Below are positions 16,950 through 27,863 of a stretch of DNA of 64,000 nt, in pieces (position 1 is the first letter of the stretch; each line of letters starts with the position of its first letter). This DNA comes from Whitmania pigra (lineage: Eukaryota; Annelida; Clitellata; Hirudinida; Haemopidae). Where the stretch lies: the NCBI GenBank assembly GCA_021613335.1, contig JAJTWR010000231.1, positions 2,013,501 through 2,077,500 of the forward strand. The letters run 5' to 3'. The notes under the pieces were generated by a model. It was not told the origin of the DNA, made no database searches, and saw only the letters and a list, made by a program, of their open reading frames with translations. The translations under genes were made by a program, and so were the position numbers.

Positions 16950-18138
16950 CAGTGGCGCAACTAGGGGGGGGCAGGGGGGGGAGCAAGCCCCCCCCAGGCC
17001 TAATAGGAGAGACCCTGCAATTTTTCCAAATCCGATCAGTTTTTTTTTGGTGGGGGGGGGGGGGGTAAGGGGATTTAACTGGTTTGAAACTTTGAGACAG
17101 AAGATAGTCAAACTCATTAATAAATTATTAAAGATACAAAATAAGACTGTAGACAGAAGATAGTCAAACTCATAATAATAATAATCTGTTCTATTTTTAA
17201 TTCTTTATTAATTATAATTGGTAGTTTTGATTTAAACAGCGTCGGGCTTTCGTCCCTTGTCTAAACTTGAGCTCCCCCCTCAGCATTTTTCGCTGGTTAT
17301 CTGTTGATCAGATAATGTCGTTTTGACAACCCTGCCTTGGCTGCTCTTGATGCTTTGCAGAATGGCACAATGACTCCCGAGCTTTCGGAATTCTGTAACC
17401 TTCATAGAAAAGACGCTGAAACTGTGCAAAGACAGCTCCAATTCACATCGACAAGTTTACGTGCTGATCAGTCTGACCCCAATGCGTGTATCGAACTACA
17501 AGATCTTTTCTGTGCCACAAGCATTCAGTCCGAGTTGCATATGCTCGATGTTGCTCTTACTCAGACATTTACGTCATCAGATGCAGAAAGGGCATTTTCT
17601 AAACTTCGCCTTATTAAAAGTCATCTCGGGACGACTATGTCTGCCTGTCGTTTGCAAAGTTTATTGAGAATATCTGTGAACAAAACAACTACTGCACTTC
17701 TTCCAGTAAATAAAATGGTGAACAGATTTTCACAGATTGATCGAAAAATTATTTTGTAACTGTAAACACATCAAAATGTAATTTAGACTATATTTAGGAT
17801 CTTAATTTTATACATAATTTAGATTAGGTGAAATGTTTAGGATATCAATCATATCATATTACAATTTTAAACATATCATAAACTTTTTTTTACAGTTGCT
17901 TTAACTGGCTTGAAACTTTGAAACAGAAGATAGTCAAGCTCATTAATAAATTATTAAAGATACAAAAAAAGACTGCAGACTTATAAATAAAAACTTATAA
18001 TAATAATCAGTTCTATCTTTAATTCTTTATTAATTAAAATTAGTAGTATTAATTTGAACAGTTTCAAAAATTTTTCGACTGCGTCGGGCTTTTCTAAACT
18101 TGAGCCCCCCCCAGCATTTTTCGCTGGTTGCGCCCCTG
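16950..18138 (+). mobile_element. hAT transposon with perfect 8-bp target duplication
   Basis: The element is bounded by TATGCCAC on both sides (16942-16949 and 18139-18146). Terminal inverted repeats are CAGTGGCGCAACTAG (left) and CAGGGGCGCAACCAG (right, reverse-complemented). A frame at 17337-17759 encodes the end of a hAT transposase, with FTSSDAERAFSKLRLIKSHL (the conserved dimerisation core) and LQSLLRISVNK. The N-terminal transposase is missing, so it cannot move by itself. About 225 bp at 17074-17298 repeat the right end (17901-18131) in direct orientation, flanking the coding piece; this is unusual. The left end holds long G runs. The perfect target duplication implies a fairly recent insertion. 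Confidence 0.88.
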
Positions 18139-18612
18139 TATGCCACTCTCGCTATTATACCACTTTTGCTCTGTCCTGACAAAGTTCAATATAAAATAAA
18201 TTTATTATGCCACCCCCTACTGTGCTCTGCCACTATTGTGTGACTATTAAAAGCGTTATCGCTTTGTTTTGGTTCTTGTAATTCTGTACAAATTTGTGTT
18301 AGCGATCCATGAGACTTTAAGTTTGTGGATTAAATAAAATTTAAATAAATACAAAATAAAATATGAGTAATTTTATTAATACTTTGAACTTTAAAATTAT
18401 TTAAATAGTTAAATTATTATCGATAATAGCCAAGAACTTTATGACTGCACATTTGCTGACATTGAGATTGTGAGCGAAAATTTGTTGATTTATACGCGTT
18501 GTGTTTGTAAGACTGCCTTTAAGGCATTTATAAGATTACGTACTTATTTGTCCTTTTCTGAAGCAAAAATTATCTGCATTGGAAGTCGATTTTCCTAATT
18601 ATTTCAGCAGCA

Positions 18613-19708
18613 ATGGCCAACCTCTCTCATGAAGAACAACTGAAAATCATTTCAGAATTAGAAATTGAAATGATGGCCGATATGTTTACCAGGTAGGCAT
18701 TCTTAAAAATTAAAAATTGTTTGAGAAGACCTTTGAGTTAATGTTGTCGTGTCCATGTTAAGATTTTATTAATTGTAAGTTTTCTTATATTTTTATTTTT
18801 AATCTTAAATTATTTAGAGGAACTCTTATGCCTGACCGACGTTGCTATAAATTTTTGAAAAACTTTAGTAATAGTCAATTTATATGGTACTTTATATGGC
18901 TATTTATACGCATAGCGTCAGAGGTGCCAAAAGCGATTCCGATCAGTTTCAACCGCCTATCTATTGGCCACAAGAAGCCACCTTTAGGCTTACCTTAGGA
19001 TGAAGTCTGACTGTTGGCTAAGGCTCTGAATTATTTATTCTTATTTATGAATCAAATTATAAAATATATGGAACTTCCTGCGGCTTGTCAGCACTATGTG
19101 ACTCTGTATAATGTTTTTTTAAAAAATATTTTGTGTCTGTTTTCATTATGGTCATGACTTCTTGAAAGGTGTCAGTAGCCTATATGGGCTCTTATATTTG
19201 TGTGACAAATTAAAATAGATGACTAATGAATATTGTACTCTTAATTTGTGCTTATTTGATTGGATGATGTTTATAAATATATTTATTACTCAATGTTAAT
19301 GTTAAACATAAAAAGATTTTAACTGCAGCATCTCATCTCTTAACTAATACTTTCATTAATATAAACTAATTTGCATGTAAAAATTTATTTTATTTCAACT
19401 AAGGAGTGTAAGATGATTATTTTCCTTTATAATTTCTCAAAAAAATATTTGGATTTTCTTTAAGTTATGTAATCTAGTTTTCAACCAGTTGTTTGCACTT
19501 ACACAGGATGACCAATGCATGTAAAACAAAGTGTGTTCCCCCAAAATACAAGGAGTCCGATCTGAGCAAGGGGGAAGGTGTGTGCCTCGACCGATGTGTT
19601 GCAAAATATATGGAAATCCATGAAAGAGTTGGCAAAAAACTGTCTAGTGCAACCATGCAAAATCAAGAAGCGGCTCAGAAACTTCAAGGAACTAATGTCC
19701 AAAAATAA
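18613..19708 (+). CDS. TIMM10: Mitochondrial intermembrane-space chaperone Tim10
   Basis: Two exons (18613-18692 and 19507-19708) encode 93 residues, the normal size for a small Tim. The protein starts [20 protein letters not shown] and contains the twin CX3C motif, CKTKC and CLDRC, which forms the two disulphides of small Tims. A basic, Gln-rich tail ends the protein ([13 protein letters not shown]). Tim10 pairs with Tim9 as a hexameric chaperone that carries hydrophobic carrier proteins to the TIM22 insertase. The residues around the motif fit Tim10 better than Tim9 or Tim8/13, judged from memory. AATAAA overlaps the stop codon region (about 19705). Confidence 0.92.
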
Positions 19709-20944
19709 AACTTTCAAATTTAGGGTTTTGTCTTATTTAAAGTTTCTTTGAGTTTGTTTTGCTTGATGTGTTTTACACATCCTTTTATGATTCTAGATTT
19801 CTAATCTGTTATAGTAAATGTTATATTTCTAAACTTAACTTAAGCTTAAGTCTAGCATAAATTAAGTTATGTACTTGACTCATGTAACATCAGTGGTATT
19901 CTGGCATTATCTTTGAGATGGCTTCCTGGAGGTATAGGTAAATGAATGTTTATAATATATTCCTCAATAGGAAGATGTCAATAAATTACAAAATATCATG
20001 GTCAAAGCTGGCTCGATTTTGGGCTTGAACATTGTTTCTGATGTTAGGTCTATTTTGTGTTTAGCTGGGAAAATATGAGCAGATGTGGATAATGCCAAAT
20101 GCATGGAGACGTTAACATCGTGATAAGTTTAGTTATTTTGAAATTATTTCCACAAGGGATCACTTGCTTGTGTACTGTAGTGTATTTCTTAGCATTAGGC
20201 CTGCAGCTGCCAGAGTTCCATTTTTCCACTGGTCGAGCATGAAACTTTCCTGACTGCCATGAAATTTGGCGAGGTAAATTCATCTCATCAAATGGGAAGG
20301 CTGGTGTCGCCTTCGCCATTGCCCAGAGCGGTCGGGGTGATGTCTTGCCAAATTCCTAGGAAACAAACAATGAAAAAATAAAGTGAAAGTTTCAGTTTTT
20401 GCAGAGTATTGGGGTCGAAGAGCAAATTATTCGTTAATTTCAAAATCCCAAGGAATTCTTTTACAGTGTTTAGTTAAATCCTGGAGACGCTCTTGAACTG
20501 ATAAAGCTTTCATTCGGCAGCTCATTCTTGAATTCGCGATGCAGTGCTCACTCGTTCAGCGTGAACTTTCCACCTAGCATTCTCTTGGAGAAAATTTTGA
20601 GAAAATAATCCAAATATGAAAATATTTGTGGCTGGGCATGGGATAAGTGACCCTTTGTGCAGCAACTGTTGCAATCAAAGGATTACTCTTAAAGACAGCT
20701 TTACTGATAATACATTAACAACATATGTGTTTTGTAATACTTGAAATAGGTAGAGGAAATTCAACTCTACCAGATTCTTCAATTTGATTCAGAAATCGGA
20801 ATGCCCACTTGATAACAGTACTCTCATAATAATTTAAAGATTTTTTTTTATTTTAGAAATTTGATAACTACTTGCCAATTTATTTAAGTCAAGTTGGCTG
20901 TGTTGGTCGTCGATCCGCCGGTTTGGGGCTGTTTCAGTTCTGCG
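19709..20944. other. TIMM10-VDAC intergenic region
   Basis: About 1.2 kb with no coding exon or transposon end that I recognise. It holds the TIMM10 3' flank and presumably the VDAC promoter. An upstream non-coding VDAC exon could lie here. Confidence 0.45.
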
Positions 20945-22976
20945 ATGTCGCCTCCATCTTACTTGGATTTAAGCGAATCTGCTCACGAATTGCTTACAAA
21001 AGGATACAGTATGAGTTATTTGTTCCGATAATGTTTTACTAAATGTCATGCTAATGATTTGAACATTTTGCCAAGCTGACTTAGCCTTACATTGTAACTA
21101 CTCAAGAATCTAAAATTATCTTTGTTGATAGATTATGGATTGTTCAAGGTTGATTGGAAATCAAAGGCTGACAATTTGAAGTTTGTTTCTTCTTGCATTT
21201 CCAATCATGAAGCAAAAAGTTTTTGGGGAAATTTTGGAATTAAGTACAAGAGCAAGGAACATGGTCATTATTTAGTTTTTGCAATCCTTCATATCAATAA
21301 AAAAACTAATTTTAAACCATATCTTTTATATGCTGTGGGACCTACGTTTATATTTAAATATATATTTCTTGTATATTATTAGGGATGAAATTTTTAACTC
21401 ATTGCAATACTGATGGGCAGAACAAATGTTCCCTTACAATCAAAGATCAGGTTTTGGATGGTTTAAAACTGTCATTTGAGACACTGTTGGTACCAAACAT
21501 TGGGTTAGTTATTTCCAAACAAAATCTAAGCATTTGAATTGTGGATCACATAAATTACTCTTTAAAAAAACTGTCATGTAATTTGTCTCAAATTTTAGTT
21601 GCTTGGTTTATTGGTTGCTATGTGCCTGTTTAAATTGATAAACTTATATAAGCAGTTAGAAAAATATAAACATACATTTGATGCATTTAATCAGAGCTTT
21701 ATCAATTTACTACTTAACCAACAGTAACAAAATACTTCTCTTTGAAGGAAGAAAACAGCAGCATTGGGTGCTGCATATAAAACAAAGCAACTGCATCTTA
21801 CATTTGATGTTGACTTTGACTTTGCCAGGCCTTATGTTTCAGCTGCTGGTGTAATGTGGTTAGAATTTTTTTTAGTCTATGTCTTGACTTGTTAGCATGT
21901 TTAAAAATAGTCTCGGTGATTCAATTTTTCTTAAAGCATCCTTTTCAAATTAGATTAACAAGTTAAACAGTGTCCTGATTGATCAACAATATTATTTTGT
22001 AAAGTAATGACATATATTTAAATCTAAACAAATTTAGATTGATATTTTTTGTAAAAAATGTGTTTGAAAATTTAGAACTTCAATAATTATTCCAGTCACA
22101 ATGGATGGATAGGCGGTGCACAAGTCCGATCTGAAGTTACCTCAGATCCATTGATATATTACAAGAACTTTGCTTTGGGCTACAAGAACGATGATATTAC
22201 TTTCATGACCTCTATGTGAGTCTAATATTTTAGTCACTAGTTCTAGTTGACAGTTGGTCTGAAAACAAATGTTTAAATCAAGATTCTCTTCCTTCAAATT
22301 AACTGCAGAAATGCCTAACTGTTAGCAAGCTGAAGTTGCCAATCCTGGCAACTGCTAATGTTGCATATAACATTTTGTTTCAACTTCTTGATGAAAATAT
22401 TATAATATATTATTATTATTATATAAATATAATAAATTCAAATTAATGTGATAATGTAAGTGAGACCAAAGTGGTTACAGTCAATGCAATGTAAATATGT
22501 ACATTTCCAACAGGACTGATGGTACGGAGTTTGAAGGCTCTCTATATCAGAAGATCAACAAAAACCTGAAAATGGCAGTGGTTGCTAACTGGTCAAGCAT
22601 TTCCAATGAAACCAAATTTGTTATTGGAGGCAAGTACACCACAGACAGCGGTATCTTCAGGGTAGGTTGATCTGTCCTTAAATTAACTATCCTACTTCAG
22701 CAAGCACATGCTTTGTCATTTGAACATTTATGCCTGACTTTCATTCACTGCCTCTCAAATAGGCAAAGATAACCAGCCTCCAGCAGGTGGCATTATCATA
22801 CCAACTGGAACTCTGGAAAGGTGACTAAGGTGAAATATTTTTACTTTGTAACAACTTACTGTCTTCTCACACTGTCTCTGCCAGATGTCACTTTGACTCT
22901 ATCAACGCTTTTGGAGGGGGACAAGAAATCAGAGAATGACCACAAGTTCGGAGTTGGTCTTCAGGTAAAAGTTTGA
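20945..22976 (+). CDS. VDAC: Voltage-dependent anion channel (mitochondrial porin)
   Basis: Eight exons (20945-21008, 21132-21263, 21383-21503, 21748-21858, 22096-22215, 22514-22661, 22763-22820, 22885-22976) join in frame to about 281 residues, the standard VDAC length. The N-terminus MSPPSYLDLSESAHELLTKG is the amphipathic helix typical of VDACs. Beta-strand motifs follow, such as VLDGLKLSFETLLVPN and YKNFALGYKNDDITFMTS, with TKFVIGGKYTTDSGIF near the end. VDAC forms the 19-strand barrel of the outer mitochondrial membrane for ATP/ADP and metabolite exchange. The sequence is clearly diverged from vertebrate VDACs (NHEAKSFWGNFGIKYKSKEHG in the second exon). The last codons VGLQVKV read through a donor-like GTAAAA into a stop; an alternative final exon is possible. 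Ends tail-to-tail with USP36. Confidence 0.9.
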
Positions 22977-23295
22977 CCGACGACACGGCCTCATATTCCA
23001 CCAAAGAAATTTTGATGTAAAAATTATCGCAGCTTTATAATCATTTCACGATTTTGTGTAGCCTTTCTCGCCAATCATGAATGAATTGTTGTTTTAGGAA
23101 TTGGTAATATTTTACTTTGACTTAATCATGTAGTTCTCTTGCTTTTTGGTGGGTAGTCTCGCTTTATTGTGCTATGTGGCCTAAAACAAGACGGATAAAC
23201 ATTTTTGTAAATGGTTTTATTTTATTTTTATTTTTTTGCAAAAAATACATTAAATCTCAAATCAGGTGAGCATAACTTAATGCAAGAAAGAAAAT

Positions 23296-26200
23296 TCAAA
23301 CAATCCTGTACAGATGCTCTCCATCCTCAGTCACTGCCACCTTGCGAAGTTTTATCGGAGCTACGACAAATTGGCTAGAATTTGATGGCATTCTTGATGT
23401 TTTTCGAAGTGATCTTCCTGGTGTCGGGCACTTGAGAGGACTTTCTCGGTCGCTCTGTTTCCTTTTGCGGAATTTACGATGCTCGATGTTGGGCCCGGTG
23501 GAATGCGTTTTAATTGGCGATTGAGCAGGAGTTGCTGAACACAAAGGGGAGGACGAAGGGACAGGTTCCATGCCCGGGGACGAGGAAGATGTCGGAGATG
23601 CGACGACCGACCTGCTTTTTCGAGGCCTCAATTGGATGGTGGTCTTATTTGGGGTTGTCAGAGGTGGAGAGGGTGTTGGAGAAGAAGTGGAGGATGAAAG
23701 CAGACAAGCCTTTGTTGGCGGGACACCTTTAGACGGCTGTAATTGAGTGGAACTGAGGTCTGAATCCCTGTTCTTGAGAGTTTGTTCGTTCGTGGCGTCG
23801 TCCTGAGCGATGCTTTCGTGAAACCTGGCTACACCTTCGGAGTCCTCGGGAAGCCTAGATGGCTTTTTAAGAGGTATTTTGAATGGCTTGTCAGACTCTT
23901 CTGGAGAAGTCTGCTTGATCTTTTGTGGTTTTAATATTTCTAGCAAACTTTCTGGCATGTTGGCAAATTTTGTCTTTTCTTGAACCCTTTGCTTTAAAGG
24001 CTGTCTGCAGATGTTTTTCTTCGCAGCAGTTATGGTTCTTATTTTGACCGAAGATGGAGTATTCTCTTCTACTTTTATTACTTGTGACGTTCCGTCATTA
24101 CCTGCGGCTTTGTTATCATTTTGACACGAGAAATTCTGACTAGCTGAAGAGCGAACCGATTCAGTTCTTGTGCTACGAAGTTTTTCTGTATTCAGTCTCA
24201 GCCTCTTAAGTCTGTATCTTGATGGAGTTTTTGTTCTGTGCTTGAGGGCTTTAGAAAATGATTTAGATGAATTGAGAGAAGAGGACCTTGTGGGTTTTGC
24301 TTCTGATTGTGGGGCCAGTGGTGGAGTTGGTGGTGAAGTGCGAAGTCTGCCACCCCTGCATGTGACCTTTGAACTAGTGTTGAATGATGAATTGAGACTG
24401 AGGTTGGTGCATGATGATGCTGATACCATCTTGAACTTGGGTTTGTTGTGAGGACACTGAACAAGAATGATCAAATAACTTGTAGCTCAGAAAAGTACTT
24501 TTTGAGAGTAAACAAATCTACTTGTGATGAACATTGTCTGTTTGAATTCAGTATTCCCATAATAAAAAGCATTGCCTTAGTAAAGCTAACTTAAACTTGA
24601 ATGTTAAAGTTATTTGTGTTATGTGCAAGCTTGTTGTAAAACAAGACACTTATTGAATGCTGCTTTTTACCATTATGTGCAGCATTGCTCACACAATATG
24701 CCAAATTTACCTCATCTCCATATGTTATTGGATCCTGACAATAGAATAGGAGATAAGCTTCTGATGACAAGACTTCTGACAGTGAAGACATTTTCACCTG
24801 CCATTCAAGAGTTGATGGAAAATACTGTCAGAGTAACATATATAAATAAAATAAAGTGAATCCTCACCATGTGATCGTTCATGCAGTACCAAACATCCTG
24901 CTTTGTTTTGATGTAGCAGTAGTAATGCCCGGAATTGGTGCTGTAGCCGTCGTGTACGAGTACTGCGTACAAGTTGTAACTGCATGGCTTCGACTCCTCT
25001 ACTCTCGCTTCTTCTTTCTTTTCTTTCCCATCATCATCATCACCACCATCATGCAGACTTTCTCCTGGATTGGATGGCTTTGAAGAAGGCCCGCTGCTCA
25101 TATAAGGTTGAAGGTCGAGCTTGTTCGGGAAGTCTATGTGACGAGTGACTTTGCCTTCACTCATTCCATATCTATAACAAAAAATAAAAAGATTTTTATA
25201 ACGTTGATAATTCATCAGTGCTCGATTCATGCCCTCTCATTGCAAAGCTGATATCTTGATTATTTATCAGTTTGATGTAATAAAATGATTTGTTCTGACC
25301 GTTTTAGCTGTATGGTGAGGATGTAAGGTGGCTTGTGCACCGTGAAAAGTTTCTTGGCTCGTACATTTTTCTGACATCTGAAGAGATCAAAACCCATTGA
25401 AATTTGTGCTCTGATCAGGTATGATTCCTTTAATCAAGCTTCGAACCTTGCACAGAAGTACGAATTGTCGCCCTCGAGTGTCTCGTATCTGACAAACGAC
25501 AGAAGGGCTTCTATGATGCTTGTGGAGCTCTTGACATCCAGGCACAAGTCGAGAAATGGATCAAATGTGTCTGATTCGTGACCGCATTCTTCACAGATAA
25601 CTGGAAAAATTACATTAACCTACCAATAAGGAGCAGCAGTAAGATTTTGAAAATAACAACTTGCCTAAATTCAACTTTAGATCTAACTGCCAATTAAAAT
25701 GATATTTCCTATTACGAGAAATTGAGCTTTACCTTGGCTTCGAAGTTCTCCCGAGAAGATTCTTTGAATCATAGACTCGTTGGGACTGTCAGTCCTTTGA
25801 TGGCCTGACATGCAAGACTTGTGAAGGGCATCCATGAGATATCTGAGAAACTCATGTGCATCCTCTTGCCTACCCCACCTCATGTGCTGAGCGATGCCTT
25901 AAAATGTATTGAGCCAGCATAACTCGAATGTTCACTGCAACCGATAACACTTTACCGATATTACCTTTCAGCATCTTCAGAATCGAGCTCGGTTTGATAG
26001 CCTTTTTGTCTCCGAGGAAACAAGACTTAATATGTTTCGTAAGTTCGCATATGATGCAGTTGCTTTCTACCAAGCCTAGGAGATAAAGTTTTATGTAGGT
26101 TTCCTGCCAATTGATAAGGCATTCACTTACATGTGTCGCTCGAAGAAAGAAGAATGTCAGAAAATATTGGTGTGTATGTGAGGCATTGGAGTGTAGCATT

Positions 26201-27159
26201 TACAAAACAAGTATTTCCCATATTTTGCAGCCCCACACCAACATCTGTCAAAGGATAAAAATATTTCAGATGACTCCAACAATAGAATCCATTGAAAAAT
26301 TTAAGATAATGTGGGACTGCACATGAAATAAGCTTTAATAAATACAATTATCACACTACATTTGTTTAATCCATACACCATTTAATGAATGTCTGTTACA
26401 ACCTTAAGACTTTTTTCAATAACAATTGAATCAAAAACAAGAACTCAATTCTTTCTTGCCAAAGCAAGTGCACTTGCAAGTGTCACGCAGCTTTTATTAA
26501 AGAACAATAAATAGTTTTTTTGATTGCATGGGAGATCAGCATAAATGCTTCGGAGTTCAATTTTAGCAAAACATCTCACCTTTATAAATCTCCTCAGGTT
26601 TCAAATGGATCTCAGATGAAGATTTTCTGAGGGGAATGTTTTTGCCAGGATGTCTTGGCTTTGCTTTTTGTTGCTTTGGTGATGAAACTTCTGATGAAGA
26701 GAGAGATTTGCAGTCATATAGGGATGAGCAGAGTGAGGGAAATACAGATGTTATGGAAGACATGTCAATCTGAACAGACAACTTCTTTAAACACTGTGTT
26801 GGTGGGTCTTGAGCCTTGGTGTCGCAATCCTTGTTTTCATTAGAATGGTCATTGTGATTCTTGGAGATGTTGTCAAGATCAGTCAATTCTTTGTTTTCCT
26901 CTTCCAAGAAGGCTTCCAAATAACTTTCTTCCTGTGTCTCATTTGCTTCATCTATGATCAAATATTCATCAGAAGTCTGAGATTCATCAGGATTTTCAAA
27001 GCTCCTATCAGCATGGTCACTCATGCTTGTTTTTGAACATAAAAGCTCCCCTGCATAACCATCACCTGCACCTTTCAAATGCATGTTATCCAAGCTATCG
27101 AGTTTGGCATCTAAAAGTGGTTCATCTTGATGGAAAGAGGATTCAAGCTTCTCACACAT
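23296..27159 (-). CDS. USP36: Ubiquitin carboxyl-terminal hydrolase 36-like (nucleolar deubiquitinase)
   Basis: Nine exons (27159-26580, 26244-26131, 26075-25965, 25897-25733, 25600-25447, 25377-25300, 25171-24868, 24797-24711, 24456-23296) give 917 residues. The start is chosen because an in-frame TAG lies just upstream. An acidic, Ser-rich N-terminal region (1-193) precedes the USP domain. The Cys box is [18 protein letters not shown] (catalytic Cys ~206), followed by [20 protein letters not shown]. Zinc-binding pairs are CEEC and CARC, and the His box is [16 protein letters not shown] (catalytic His ~483) with YCMND. An Asp/Lys-rich insert lies at ~442-462. The C-terminal 387 residues are basic, Ser/Pro-rich and disordered, like the nucleolar-targeting tail of USP36. 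USP36/USP42 removes ubiquitin from nucleolar proteins such as fibrillarin and Pol I. The C-terminal tail is only weakly diagnostic, so USP42 is an alternative. Confidence 0.9.
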
Positions 27160-27863
27160 TTTTTTGACATTGAACTAAATTTCAATACAAAGCTAACAAA
27201 CACATGTCATGATTCGTAATCGATGGACCATACTTTAAAAGTTTAGCAAGATTTTGTAACAAGTAGTTCAGATATATCCATAGCTTGGTTAGTGTATTAT
27301 CCATAAAAGACAGGAAGTTGGTAAAATCCAAAACGGGAGTTAATTTATCTACAAAAATATAACGTGCAAAAAGGTGATCACTACAATGTATTGAGAAACT
27401 CAGATTAAAGAAGAGGCAAACATTAGACTAAAACTTCGCGATGGTGTAAAAACAATACTCCCATGAACCCAAACATATCAATAAATAAACAGAAGCATTA
27501 ATATGATCTTTGCTGTATGATTGCTTTATTAAAACAAATTTATCTTTTGGGTTCTAGCATAAGTTATATATTATGTAATTTGCCCATACCTCACTTTTGA
27601 TGCATTTTTACAAGTTACAAATAATGTATTATAATTTTTATATATTTTGGTAAAGTAATAAAAATTGTCATGCATTTAAAAAAACTTTGACAAACGTTAA
27701 AGTTGCAAAATAACACAACAAACTACAATTTTAGATAATTTTGATTTAAAGCAACATTATAATTAATAATGTTTACATTCAAGTAATTTATTTGACTGGG
27801 TTGTGAGACGATAATTAAGTTTATAAACACGTCGCGATAAAGCTGACACCACATTGTTGGGAG
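27160..27863. promoter_or_regulatory. Shared head-to-head promoter region USP36 / NOL11
   Basis: About 700 bp separate the start codons of two divergently oriented genes. No coding sequence is visible, so the region must hold both promoters and 5' UTRs. Both products act in the nucleolus, which makes shared regulation plausible but unproven. Confidence 0.5.

Noticed and set aside
24170..24451. Antisense open frames over the USP36 last exon
   Set aside because: They are shadows of the long, Ser-rich coding exon on the minus strand.
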